Below, one piece after another: positions 51,063-59,874 of a stretch of DNA of 64,000 nt; the first letter of the stretch is position 1, and each line of letters starts with the position of its first letter. The translations under genes were made by a program, and so were the position numbers. The notes beneath the pieces are model-generated. The model searched no databases. It was not told the DNA's origin and was given only the letters and a program-made list of their open reading frames with translations. Source of the DNA: Bacteroidales bacterium UBA5536 (GTDB lineage: Bacteria; Bacteroidota; Bacteroidia; Bacteroidales; F082). The stretch covers positions 248,001 through 312,000 of the forward strand of contig DINQ01000008.1 of NCBI GenBank assembly GCA_002426795.1, in the 5' to 3' direction.

Positions 51063-51893
51063 ATGAATAAACGAATTTCAATCAGCTTTATCGCATTCTT
51101 TTTCATGAGCTTAACTGTTTTTTCTGCTAGTCCGGCTAAATCAGTTTTTTTGCGTTACAATCTTAAGAAAGATCAAACTTTTCTGATGAAGATTAAGACC
51201 AATCAGAACATCTCCATGACGATGAACGATCAGGATATCAGTATTATGCAAATAGTCACACTCGATCAAAAAGCCATGGTAACTGCGGTTTCTGAAGCAA
51301 AAAGCTTTACACTAGACGTTACTTATGACCGAATTCAGTTCAACCAAAATGCCATGGGCATGGAAATCATCTGGGATTCAGACGACAAATCAGAGAACCA
51401 AAGTCCAATGGTTCAACAAATTGCAGGTCAATTAGGAACTTCTATCGGTAAAACCATCACGCTTGAAATTGACCAAAGCGGTAACGCAACCAGTAACAAC
51501 AAGAATGAGGTAATGGGCGAAACGAATATTTCTGGTTTCGAGACAGGCATGTTGGTCGTTTTTCCGGACCACGAAATAAAAGCAGGCGATAGCTGGGAAG
51601 TAACAGTAAAACCTGATCCATCAAGCGATTACACCATCACTTCCGTATATACCCTCGATGAAATCAAGGGAAAATCGGCTTATATCAGTTTTGAAGGAAC
51701 TGTCACAGGAACTGAAGCGGCTGGAAATGCTGCAAAAATTGATGGTTCTATTTCTGGAAAATCCGTAATCGAAATTGCAACAGGTTGGCTCAAAGAAGCC
51801 AGTGTCCATCAAAACCTGACCATGGACCTCAGTATGCAAGGGCAATCAAATCCCATGAAACTGTCGAGTTTTATTGAGCTTACGACCGAATAA
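51063..51893 (+). CDS. Exported DUF6263-like protein
   Basis: This 276-aa protein has a signal peptide (about 1-21, ending VFSAS). A beta-rich body follows, with YNLKKDQTFLMKIKTNQNIS near the start, LDVTYDRIQFN, and the later segment FPDHEIKAGDSWEVTV. This arrangement is known in the DUF6263 family of Bacteroidota exported proteins, which has no assigned function. ATG at 51063 is preferred over the upstream in-frame codon at 51033, since it starts the signal peptide directly and avoids overlap with dnaB. The C-terminus KLSSFIELTTE is not a sorting domain. A role in the cell envelope is the most that can be said. Confidence 0.7.
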   Translation: MNKRISISFIAFFFMSLTVFSASPAKSVFLRYNLKKDQTFLMKIKTNQNISMTMNDQDISIMQIVTLDQKAMVTAVSEAKSFTLDVTYDRIQFNQNAMGMEIIWDSDDKSENQSPMVQQIAGQLGTSIGKTITLEIDQSGNATSNNKNEVMGETNISGFETGMLVVFPDHEIKAGDSWEVTVKPDPSSDYTITSVYTLDEIKGKSAYISFEGTVTGTEAAGNAAKIDGSISGKSVIEIATGWLKEASVHQNLTMDLSMQGQSNPMKLSSFIELTTE

Positions 51894-51981
51894 CAAAGGC
51901 CAGCAAGCTATCTTCCCTCATTTTAGCACAAACCGACTTTTTCCGTCAAATCATAGTGCATTCACTGCAAGCGAAAAAGGT

Positions 51982-51989
51982 TAAGTTTG
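51982..51989 (+). promoter_or_regulatory. -7 box TAAGTTTG upstream of the YdcF-like gene
   Basis: This matches TAnnTTTG, 24 bp before the ATG at 52014. Confidence 0.5.
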
Positions 51990-52013
51990 CAGTAGCTTTA
52001 AGGTAATATTCAG

Positions 52014-52721
52014 ATGAAACGTTTTGTGCACATGCTGGGAAAATTTGTTCGTTTGATTCTATTGTCATCCGGCGTTTTTTTTCTGTTGCTCGTCACATTG
52101 AGTTTAACTGACTACCCTTATTATGCATATCATTGGACAGGGAACAAAACTGTTAGTCAAAAAAACAATCCCGAATATATTGTTTTAATGGGTGCCGGAG
52201 GCATGCCAAGTTACGATGCAATCATTCGTTGTTACTATGCTGCTGAGTCTGCCAAAAAAAATCCGAAAAGTAAAATTATCGTGACTTTGCCTGCTGATAG
52301 CAGCGATTTTCGGCACAGCGCGCATTATCGTATGATTCAGGAATTGATTCTCAGAGGTGTCGACAGCACCAGAATCCTGTCGGAATACAAAGGCACAAAT
52401 ACCTATTCTCAGGCAGTTGCCATCGCTAACATGGTTCCCACTATGGCGCCAATTCAAATTGTCACTTCACCGGTTCACCAATACCGAAGCATCAAGACTT
52501 TTGAAAAACAGGGATTTACGAATGTAAGTGGACTTGCTGCTACCGAAAGTGCCATTGATGAATCATTGTTTTTTAATAAAGACGAAAGTGGTAAAATCGA
52601 AAAAGACCCAGCATCAAATCTGGGTCTTCGATATAATTTATGGAGCTATCTGCAATACGAAATCGCTGTAATGCGCGAATGGCTTGCGATTGCCTGGTAT
52701 CGTATTAAAGGCTATATGTAG
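52014..52721 (+). CDS. YdcF/SanA family (DUF218) membrane-anchored protein
   Basis: This 235-aa protein has one N-terminal membrane helix (about 10-32) and then a Rossmann-like DUF218 domain. The domain opens with YIVLMGAGGMPSYDAI, followed by IIVTLPADSSDF, ILSEYKGTNTYSQAVAIANM and IQIVTSPVHQYRS. Members such as SanA and ElyC influence envelope barrier function and lipid-carrier metabolism. Its periplasmic side carries the domain. It converges on sucC with only one base between the stop codons. The exact role is unknown. Confidence 0.8.
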   Translation: MKRFVHMLGKFVRLILLSSGVFFLLLVTLSLTDYPYYAYHWTGNKTVSQKNNPEYIVLMGAGGMPSYDAIIRCYYAAESAKKNPKSKIIVTLPADSSDFRHSAHYRMIQELILRGVDSTRILSEYKGTNTYSQAVAIANMVPTMAPIQIVTSPVHQYRSIKTFEKQGFTNVSGLAATESAIDESLFFNKDESGKIEKDPASNLGLRYNLWSYLQYEIAVMREWLAIAWYRIKGYM

Positions 52722-52722
52722 C

Positions 52723-53913
52723 CTAATTTAAAACCTCATTTACCAAACTAGCAGCATCTTCGAGTTTGATGGCAGAATAAACTTTTAATCCAGACTGATC
52801 AATAAGTGCTTTCCCTTCGACAGCATTGGTTCCCTGCAAACGAACAATGATAGGCACATTTATTTCGCCAATATTTGTATAAGCATCGACGATTCCCTGA
52901 GCTACCCTGTCGCAACGCACAATACCTCCGAAAATATTCACCAGAATGGCTTTCACATTCGGATCTTTTAAAATAATTCTGAATGCTTCTTCCACACGTT
53001 TAGCATTGGCAGTACCCCCAACATCCAGGAAGTTGGCAGGCTCGCCACCATACATCTTGATCATATCCATGGTTGCCATAGCAAGGCCCGCACCATTAAC
53101 CATGCAGCCAACATTACCATCGAGTTTCACATAGTTCAGGTCAAAACGGCTTGCTTCAACTTCAATCGGATCTTCCTCAGTGAGATCGCGCATAACGGCG
53201 ATATCAGGATGGCGATGCAACGCATTGTTGTCAATCACCACTTTGGCATCTGCAGCAAATACTTTGTCGTCAGCGGCTTTGATAACGGGGTTTATTTCAA
53301 ACAAACTTGCATCACTTCCCTGATATGCATCGTAAAGGGCCTTGACGAACTTCACCATTTCTTTGAATGCTACACCCGATAGGCCAAGATTGAATGCAAT
53401 CTGACGCATCTGGAACCCTTGCAGGCCAACTTTTGGGTCAATTTCTTCGGTGAAAATTTCTTCAGGAGTTTCCTCTGCTACCTTCTCAATGTCCATACCA
53501 CCGCGAGGAGAATACATTATCATGCTGCGACCTGTTGCTCTGTTGAGCAGAATACTCATGTAAAACTCCTGCACATTAGATGGCCCGGGATAATAGATAT
53601 TCTGCTCAATCAAAACTTTGCCAACGAGTTTTCCCTCGGCGCTTGTTTGTGGTGTAACGAGCATCATGCCAATTATTTGGTCAGCGTATTGCTTTACTTC
53701 GTCGAGCGACTTGGCAATTTTAACTCCTCCTCCTTTGCCACGTCCTCCGGCATGGATTTGCGCTTTAACGGCCCAACGGTCTGATCCGGTTTTTTTTTGC
53801 ACATCTTTGGCTGCATCAACTGCTTTTGCCGGTGAATCAGCAACAATACCATAAGGAACAGATACACCGTACCCGCTTAATATCTTCTTTCCCTGAAACT
53901 CATGTAAATTCAT
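52723..53913 (-). CDS. sucC: ADP-forming succinate-CoA ligase, beta subunit
   Basis: This 396-aa subunit couples succinyl-CoA hydrolysis to ATP or GTP formation in the citric acid cycle. It begins MNLHEFQGKKILSGYGVSVP (start at 53913, as an upstream frame to 53952 lacks homology). The ATP-grasp domain has VKAQIHAGGRGKGGGVK, and the C-terminal CoA-ligase domain has FLDVGGTANAKRVEEAF and NIFGGIVRCDRVAQG. The alpha subunit gene sucD is not adjacent within the window. A -7 box lies 36 bp upstream. Confidence 0.96.
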   Translation of the reverse strand: MNLHEFQGKKILSGYGVSVPYGIVADSPAKAVDAAKDVQKKTGSDRWAVKAQIHAGGRGKGGGVKIAKSLDEVKQYADQIIGMMLVTPQTSAEGKLVGKVLIEQNIYYPGPSNVQEFYMSILLNRATGRSMIMYSPRGGMDIEKVAEETPEEIFTEEIDPKVGLQGFQMRQIAFNLGLSGVAFKEMVKFVKALYDAYQGSDASLFEINPVIKAADDKVFAADAKVVIDNNALHRHPDIAVMRDLTEEDPIEVEASRFDLNYVKLDGNVGCMVNGAGLAMATMDMIKMYGGEPANFLDVGGTANAKRVEEAFRIILKDPNVKAILVNIFGGIVRCDRVAQGIVDAYTNIGEINVPIIVRLQGTNAVEGKALIDQSGLKVYSAIKLEDAASLVNEVLN

Positions 53914-53949
53914 AATAGATAGTGAATTTGGTTGTGAAATTATGAACTC

Positions 53950-53957
53950 CAAAAATA
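53950..53957 (-). promoter_or_regulatory. -7 box TATTTTTG upstream of sucC, with possible -33 TTG
   Basis: On the minus strand this matches TAnnTTTG, 36 bp before the ATG at 53913. A TTG at 53980-53982 lies 22 bp further upstream and could be the -33 element. Confidence 0.5.
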
Positions 53958-54061
53958 TTACAATTTGCCCGAACTATTGCAATTTTTCTTAAAAAACAGA
54001 TGTATTTGGAAATCTTGGACAGACATCTGTTTATCCTTTCCATTGGGCATCCCTAATTTTG

Positions 54062-54069
54062 TATTTTTG
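54062..54069 (+). promoter_or_regulatory. -7 box TATTTTTG upstream of the ABC ATPase
   Basis: This matches TAnnTTTG, 19 bp before the ATG at 54089. Confidence 0.5.
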
Positions 54070-54088
54070 CATGGCCTAGATTCATATT

Positions 54089-54745
54089 ATGGGAATGATA
54101 CAAGCCACATCCATTTACAAATCATACGGTGACGTTCAAGTCATAAAAGGCATTGACCTGAAAGTTGATGCAGGTGAAGTGGTTAGTATTGTAGGCGCTT
54201 CGGGTGCCGGAAAATCTACATTGCTGCAGATTTTAGGCACGATTGAAAAACCTGACAAAGGCCATGTTGCAATTGACAATCAATTTATTGAAAACCTGAA
54301 TAACAAATCGCTCTCTGCTTTCAGAAATAATAAAATCGGTTTTGTTTTCCAGTTTCATCACCTTTTCCCGGAGTTTACAGCCTTGGAAAACATCTGTATT
54401 CCCGCCTTGATTGGAGGAAAACCAAAAGCAGCAGCGACGAAGAAAGCGCAAGAACTTCTGCGATTTTTCAGTTTAACAGCCAGGGCAGATCACAAGCCGG
54501 CAGCCTTGTCAGGTGGTGAGCAACAACGAGTTGCTGTTGCAAGGGCACTGATCAACAACCCGGCAGTAGTCCTTGCAGACGAGCCTTCTGGTAACCTCGA
54601 TTCAAAGTCGGCGCAGGAGCTACACCAGCTTTTTTTTCAACTCAGGGATGAATTTGGACAGACCTTTGTTATTGTTACCCACAATCAGGAACTGGCCCAG
54701 ATGGCCGACCGGAAATTAACAATCGTTGATGGCCGCTTTACTTAA
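54089..54745 (+). CDS. LolD/MacB-type ABC transporter ATP-binding protein
   Basis: This 218-aa ATPase has Walker A GASGAGKS (36-43), the Q-loop in FVFQFHHLFPEFTALEN, the signature LSGGEQQRVAVARAL, and Walker B VLADEPSGNLD. The sequence and size match the LolD/MacB group that powers lipoprotein release or mechanotransmission. No LolC/LolE-type permease gene lies next to it in the window, so the partner must be encoded elsewhere. The ATG at 54089 could be replaced by 54095 without affecting the domain. Confidence 0.9.
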   Translation: MGMIQATSIYKSYGDVQVIKGIDLKVDAGEVVSIVGASGAGKSTLLQILGTIEKPDKGHVAIDNQFIENLNNKSLSAFRNNKIGFVFQFHHLFPEFTALENICIPALIGGKPKAAATKKAQELLRFFSLTARADHKPAALSGGEQQRVAVARALINNPAVVLADEPSGNLDSKSAQELHQLFFQLRDEFGQTFVIVTHNQELAQMADRKLTIVDGRFT

Positions 54746-54812
54746 AGGTGCCAAAACACAATATACAACGTCGTAAAGCGTTCATAAACATCAGTAAATC
54801 AGCTTGCTTTTT

Positions 54813-57800
54813 ATGATCAACAAAATTACTCTTTCACTGCTTTTAATATTCTCCTCGTTTTTTCTAAGCCCCTTACAATCAAGGGCTCAGCAGGCAGTTG
54901 AGCAGCAATCATACGAATCGTTGATGAAGTCGGGAACAGATAAATTTAATAGCCAGGACTATATCAGTGCCAAGACTTATTTTGAAATGGCTTTGCAGGC
55001 CAAAGAGGATGATGCAACTGCGCAAAAAAGACTGAACGAGACTGTTGAAAAAATCAGGCAGCAAATGGCTCTGCAAGAGGAATTCTACAGCCATCTTGAT
55101 TACGGCGATCGTCTATTTAATCAACAAAAGTTGGAAGACGCTCTGGTTGCTTATAATGAAGCCCTAAAAATATTTCCCGAAGACAAATACACCCTATCCA
55201 GAGTTGATAGTATTAATAAAACCCTGACCGAAGAGGCTGAAAAAATAAGCGATTACAACACGGCCATGCAGCTTGGAACTGAACTTTTGGCAAATAACAA
55301 CCTGGATGAGGCCTTGTTGCAATTTAAAAATGCAAACATCCTCTTTCCTGATCAACAACTTCCGAAAGACAAAATCGCAGAAACAAAAAGCAAGATTGAA
55401 GCGTTAAACCGGCGAATCAAGCAAGCTGAAACGCTTGCAAATGAAGCGCAAAACCTCTTAACAAGAAAAGATTACCAGGGTGCTATCAACAAACTGGAAG
55501 AAGCCACCGCAATCTACCCCGAAGAATCAAATTACCTTAAAAAACTTGATGAAGCCCGTGCCCTTCAGGATCTCTCTGTTCGTTACAACAAGGTATTGGC
55601 GGATGCAGATCGTTTTTACGGAGAAAAGAACTTCACTGCAGCACGCGATCAATACGAGCAGGCTCTGAAAATTTGGCCTGGCCAGCCCTATCCGGCCGAT
55701 ATGATCCAACTCATCAGTCAGACCCTGCAAAGTGAAGCCTATTTGGCAAATCAGGCCTATAATGAAGCATTAGCCCAGGCACAAAATCACGAAAAAGCCA
55801 GGGAATATCCAGATGCAATAGAAGCCTATAAAAAAGCCCTGCAAATCAAGCCGCAGGATGTGGTTGCAACAGAGAAGATAGCTGAGCTGGAAACCTTGCT
55901 TGCCAAGCAACAAGCCGATCTGGAAAGAGAAGAACAATTCAGGCAATTGATGAGTCAGGCATCATCAGCTGAACTAAAAAATGAATTCGAAAATGCCATT
56001 GATTTTTACCAGCAGGCGATTGAACTCAAGCCAGATGAACAGACCATCAATACAAAAATAGCTTCTCTCCAATTACAATTGGCTCAGCGCGAGAAATCGC
56101 TGGCACTTGAGAAAAGTTATGCCCTTGCGATTCGTCATGGCGATAGCTTATTCAATTTACAAAAAATGGCAGAGGCCGTCCCCTACTACCAGCAAGCTAG
56201 CGCTGTTTTTGCCGACAGGAGTTATCCGCGGGAGCAAATTGGCAAGATTGAAAACCTACAAAAAGAACGCGCTTTGCTTGCTGAAAAGGAAGCGCAATAC
56301 AATGCTATTGTTTCAACAGCTGAGACATTGCTCGCACAAAATCAGCTTCAGGAAGCAAGGCAGAAATTCGTAGAAGCTTTTAACCTGGATCCTTCAAAAC
56401 CTGAACCACAAACAAAAATCAATGAGATTGACGGCCTGATTGCCCAACAGGCACTCGCTGCTGCTGAGAAAGAAAATGAGTTTACGCGCTTGATCGGACT
56501 GGCAAAAGCAGCCTTCGACAGCAACCAATTGGAAGAGGCCCTGCAATATTACCAACAAGCTGCTGCTATCAAACCCAATGTATCTGATATTCAGGCTCAG
56601 ATTGGTCTGGTTAACAAGCAAATCAATGAAAAGCAACAGCTGGAGGCGCGTGAAACAAACTACCAACAGCAATTATCCATTGCTGACCAGCTTTTTGCTG
56701 AAAATCAATTGGTACAAGCTAAAACAGCCTATGAAAAGGCACAGCTTATTTTTCCTGATCTGACCTATCCAACAGAAAAAATATCGGAAATCAATCAGAA
56801 GATTGAATTGGCTGAAGCCGAACAGGCCAAAGAAAACGCTTACAATAGCTATATTGAGGAAGGTGATTTAGCCATGAGCACGCAAGATTATACGGCAGCA
56901 AAAACAGCTTATGCGTCGGCGGCTGAAATCAAACCTGGAGAAGAGTATCCAAAATTACAAATTCAACAGGCGCAAAACCAGCTGGATTTGCTTGCGCAGC
57001 AAGCCGCATTGGACGAGGCTTATCAGGCAGCGATAATAAAAGCAGATCAGTTTTATGTAGCTGAAAACTGGAAAGAGGCTGAATTGGCGTATCAGGAAGC
57101 TGCCAAAGTAAAGCCAGCCGAATCTTATCCAAACAGCCAATTGGCAGCCATCAAATCTAAACTTGATGAGATAGGGCAGGCTAAAGCACGTGAGCAACAA
57201 ATTGAACAGTTGCTTTTGCAGGCAAGTCAATCATTAGACAACAAGAGACTTGAAGAATCTAAATCACTCTACGACCAGGTTTTGTTGATTGATGCTACCA
57301 ACGAAACGGCACTTACGCGCTCCACTGAAATCAAACTATTGCTTGAAAAAGAAGCCAAAGAGCGCCAGAGAAAATATGAGGAAAACATTGCTGCCGGGGA
57401 CCAATATCTTGCTGATAAAAAATACCAGGATGCCGTTACTGCCTATAAAACAGCTCTTGGCTTCAAACTGGACGATGAATATGCTTCAACAAAAATCAAT
57501 CAGATTGACGATATTCTGAAAGAACGGTTACTACAACTCAAAACTGCATACAACAAAATCATTTCTGAAGCAGATCAATATTTTCAGCAAAAGACCTTCG
57601 ACAAGGCAATTGAATCATATTTGGAGGCAAAAGCATTGAATACCGGAGAAACATATCCGCAAGACATGATCAACCAGATCACTAAAATGATCGAGGATAA
57701 TATGCTGGTTGAGCTCAACCGCACACCCGTCACCATTGATGCAAATAAGTCAAAAAGGTTCGAGTTTGCACCTGTCAACGTTACAGAGCGTCGCGGTAAC

Positions 57801-58046
57801 TATATCCTGATCAAAGCCAAAAATAATGGGACAAGTAATTTCCCACTCATCATCAGTTTTGGTTCTAAAAATGGCAGAAATGGTGGATTTGTTCTACCAA
57901 TTCCAGAAGACCAGGAGTATCATGATTTTGTCGTTCGCATTGGTTCACAGTATAAATGGTTCAGCGAAGACAATACCTGGATAGAAATTTATCCAGAAAA
58001 CAGCAGTGTTGAGCTGGGACTCACTCAGATTTCAAAAGGCTATTAG
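54813..58046 (+). CDS. Very long tetratricopeptide-repeat protein with signal peptide
   Basis: This 1077-aa protein has a signal peptide (about 1-26, ending RAQQ). About a dozen or more repeat units of roughly 60-80 residues follow, each built around patterns such as YNEALKIFPEDKYTL, YEQALKIWPGQPYP, YKKALQIKPQDV, YQQAIELKPDEQ and YQEAAKVKPAESYP. They are separated by charged coiled-coil-prone helices (EKEAQYNAI, REEQFRQL). A beta-rich C-terminal domain (about 955-1077, from RTPVTIDANKSKRFEFAP) is distinct. The repeats are TPR-like and degenerate, and no family name is recognised. It likely acts as a periplasmic or surface scaffold. The start at 54813 is chosen because it begins a clean signal peptide. 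Confidence 0.8.
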   Translation: MINKITLSLLLIFSSFFLSPLQSRAQQAVEQQSYESLMKSGTDKFNSQDYISAKTYFEMALQAKEDDATAQKRLNETVEKIRQQMALQEEFYSHLDYGDRLFNQQKLEDALVAYNEALKIFPEDKYTLSRVDSINKTLTEEAEKISDYNTAMQLGTELLANNNLDEALLQFKNANILFPDQQLPKDKIAETKSKIEALNRRIKQAETLANEAQNLLTRKDYQGAINKLEEATAIYPEESNYLKKLDEARALQDLSVRYNKVLADADRFYGEKNFTAARDQYEQALKIWPGQPYPADMIQLISQTLQSEAYLANQAYNEALAQAQNHEKAREYPDAIEAYKKALQIKPQDVVATEKIAELETLLAKQQADLEREEQFRQLMSQASSAELKNEFENAIDFYQQAIELKPDEQTINTKIASLQLQLAQREKSLALEKSYALAIRHGDSLFNLQKMAEAVPYYQQASAVFADRSYPREQIGKIENLQKERALLAEKEAQYNAIVSTAETLLAQNQLQEARQKFVEAFNLDPSKPEPQTKINEIDGLIAQQALAAAEKENEFTRLIGLAKAAFDSNQLEEALQYYQQAAAIKPNVSDIQAQIGLVNKQINEKQQLEARETNYQQQLSIADQLFAENQLVQAKTAYEKAQLIFPDLTYPTEKISEINQKIELAEAEQAKENAYNSYIEEGDLAMSTQDYTAAKTAYASAAEIKPGEEYPKLQIQQAQNQLDLLAQQAALDEAYQAAIIKADQFYVAENWKEAELAYQEAAKVKPAESYPNSQLAAIKSKLDEIGQAKAREQQIEQLLLQASQSLDNKRLEESKSLYDQVLLIDATNETALTRSTEIKLLLEKEAKERQRKYEENIAAGDQYLADKKYQDAVTAYKTALGFKLDDEYASTKINQIDDILKERLLQLKTAYNKIISEADQYFQQKTFDKAIESYLEAKALNTGETYPQDMINQITKMIEDNMLVELNRTPVTIDANKSKRFEFAPVNVTERRGNYILIKAKNNGTSNFPLIISFGSKNGRNGGFVLPIPEDQEYHDFVVRIGSQYKWFSEDNTWIEIYPENSSVELGLTQISKGY

Positions 58047-58097
58047 ACTTTCGAAATAGCTGGATAAATATCCACATCGTCGTATCAATCAATTTCT

Positions 58098-58105
58098 TAC
58101 CTTTG
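58098..58105 (+). promoter_or_regulatory. -7 box TACCTTTG upstream of the PLP enzyme gene
   Basis: This matches TAnnTTTG, 110 bp before the ATG at 58216, implying a leader of about 100 nt with no recognised structure. Confidence 0.4.
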
Positions 58106-58215
58106 TAAAAAAGCGAATATTTTGGAAAGTTTTTTTACAAGATTACATGCATCTGTTTGTAGCTTGCTGGTTGTCTTGTTGTAATTGAGATTTAAAGATT
58201 GAAAAAGAGATTATA

Positions 58216-59694
58216 ATGGGCAAATTTGATCAGCACTTCCATAAATTCCGTGAAAATACCATTGGCAACGAATTAATTTTCAATACGCCATATGGGCCAA
58301 AAAAAATGATTTATGCTGATTGGGTTGCCAGTGGCAGGCTTTACAAACCCATCGAACAGAAAATCTGTGATGTTTTTGGACCCTATGTAGCCAATACGCA
58401 TACCGAGACCAGCGAAACCGGCACCCTGATGACCAAAGCCTACCATCTGGCCCATCGAAAAATCAAGGAGCATGTCAATGCGGGTGCTGAGGATGTCATT
58501 ATCACGGCCGGTTCAGGAATGACGACAGTAATCAACAAACTACAACGGATCATGGGTTTAAAAACCTGTGGAAAAATTTCGAAACGCGATTGCATCCAGA
58601 GTAAGAGTGACAAACCAGTCGTTTTCATTACCCACATGGAGCATCACTCCAATCACACCAGCTGGATGGAAACGAATGTGGATGTGGTTGTGCTTAAACC
58701 CAACAAAGAACTGCTGATCGATCTGGATGAACTCAGGAATCAATTAGAAAAGTACAAAGACAGAAACTTTAAAATTGGTTCATTTACAGCGTGTTCCAAT
58801 GTAACTGGCATCGAGACTCCATACCATGAAATGGCAAAAATCATGCACGAGTACGGGGGAGTAGTTTTTGTTGATTTTGCAGCATCAGCACCTTATGTCG
58901 ATATCGACATGCATCCTGCAGATGACGAAATGAAAAAACTCGATTGTATCTTTTTTAGTCCACATAAGTTTTTAGGTGGCCCAGGCAGCTCAGGTGTGCT
59001 CATTTTCGACAGCAGTCTATATAACAGTCCAACGCCCGATAATCCTGGTGGCGGAACCGTTGACTGGACCAATCCCTGGGGCGAATACAAATATATCGAC
59101 GACATTGAATTGCGCGAAGATGGAGGTACACCCGGCTTTATACAGGCCATCAAAACAGCGCTTGCTATTGAAGTGAAGAACCAGATGGGCGCCGAAAACA
59201 TTCGGAAACGCGAACATGAGCTGGTACAAAAAGCATTTCTCGAAATGCGAAAAATTCCGGGTGTGCACATTTTAGCAGACAATGTTGAAGATCGGCTAGG
59301 TATCCTTTCGTTTTATATTGACAACGTCCATTTTAATCTGGTAGTCAAGCTGTTAAATGATCGGTTTGGTATTCAGGTTCGAGGCGGTTGCGCCTGTGCA
59401 GGCACATATGGGCACTATTTGTTGGATGTAAGTCACGACAAAAGCAGGGCCATTACTGACCTGATTAACCATGGCGACCTTTCACAAAAACCAGGTTGGA
59501 TTCGGGCTTCTCTTCACCCAACCATGACTGATGAGGAATTAGAGCAACTGATTGAAGGCATCCGGGAAATTGCCCACCACCATGATGAATGGATGGGTGA
59601 TTATGAATATAACCGTTGCACGAATGAGTTTCGACACAAACACGAACCCAAAGACAAGACTGTTCTGGTAAAAGATTGGTTTAACCTTTCGTAG
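58216..59694 (+). CDS. PLP-dependent aminotransferase class V fold enzyme (cysteine desulfurase-like)
   Basis: This 492-aa enzyme has a class V fold: H144 in HMEHHSN stacking on PLP, D220 in FVDFAASAPY, and Schiff-base lysine K251 in FFSPHKFLGGPGSSG. A cysteine-containing loop GGCACAGTYGHYLL (C392 or C394) resembles the active-site loop of SufS/Csd cysteine desulfurases and selenocysteine lyases. The length is larger than typical SufS, with extra C-terminal residues (about 460-492). No suf or isc genes are adjacent, so it may serve a different sulfur or amino-acid substrate. It converges with the small membrane protein gene behind relA. Confidence 0.83.
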   Translation: MGKFDQHFHKFRENTIGNELIFNTPYGPKKMIYADWVASGRLYKPIEQKICDVFGPYVANTHTETSETGTLMTKAYHLAHRKIKEHVNAGAEDVIITAGSGMTTVINKLQRIMGLKTCGKISKRDCIQSKSDKPVVFITHMEHHSNHTSWMETNVDVVVLKPNKELLIDLDELRNQLEKYKDRNFKIGSFTACSNVTGIETPYHEMAKIMHEYGGVVFVDFAASAPYVDIDMHPADDEMKKLDCIFFSPHKFLGGPGSSGVLIFDSSLYNSPTPDNPGGGTVDWTNPWGEYKYIDDIELREDGGTPGFIQAIKTALAIEVKNQMGAENIRKREHELVQKAFLEMRKIPGVHILADNVEDRLGILSFYIDNVHFNLVVKLLNDRFGIQVRGGCACAGTYGHYLLDVSHDKSRAITDLINHGDLSQKPGWIRASLHPTMTDEELEQLIEGIREIAHHHDEWMGDYEYNRCTNEFRHKHEPKDKTVLVKDWFNLS

Positions 59695-59698
59695 TCAA

Positions 59699-59866
59699 TC
59701 AGAATGGCACCGAATTGGGATAAAGGTATCTGACGAAGAAAAACAGCAAGAGAACCATCAGCGCAATAGCCAGGAAGGTTACCCCAAGTACTTTTTTCTT
59801 TTTAACAAAAAACCAACCTGCTAGTGTCATGAGCAAAAGAGCAGCTATCAATAATTGAATAATCAT
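59699..59866 (-). CDS. Small two-helix membrane protein in the relA operon
   Basis: This 55-aa protein starts MIIQLLIAALLLMTLAGWFF, a hydrophobic helix (about 2-20). A lysine cluster KKKK (about 22-25) and a second helix (about 27-47) follow, and it ends YPNSVPF. Its ATG is 8 bp after the relA stop on the same strand, and its stop lies 4 bp from the stop of the convergent PLP enzyme gene. This fits a co-transcribed small protein. It has no recognised family. Coding is supported by the intact frame, the clean helix-loop-helix pattern and tight spacing, but expression is unproven. Confidence 0.6.
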   Translation of the reverse strand: MIIQLLIAALLLMTLAGWFFVKKKKVLGVTFLAIALMVLLLFFFVRYLYPNSVPF

Positions 59867-59874
59867 TTCTGAGT

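Noticed and set aside
52603..52628. A perfect 9-bp inverted repeat with an 8-base loop near the end of the YdcF-like gene
   Set aside because: There is no T-run on either side and it is inside coding sequence, so it does not meet the criteria for a terminator.
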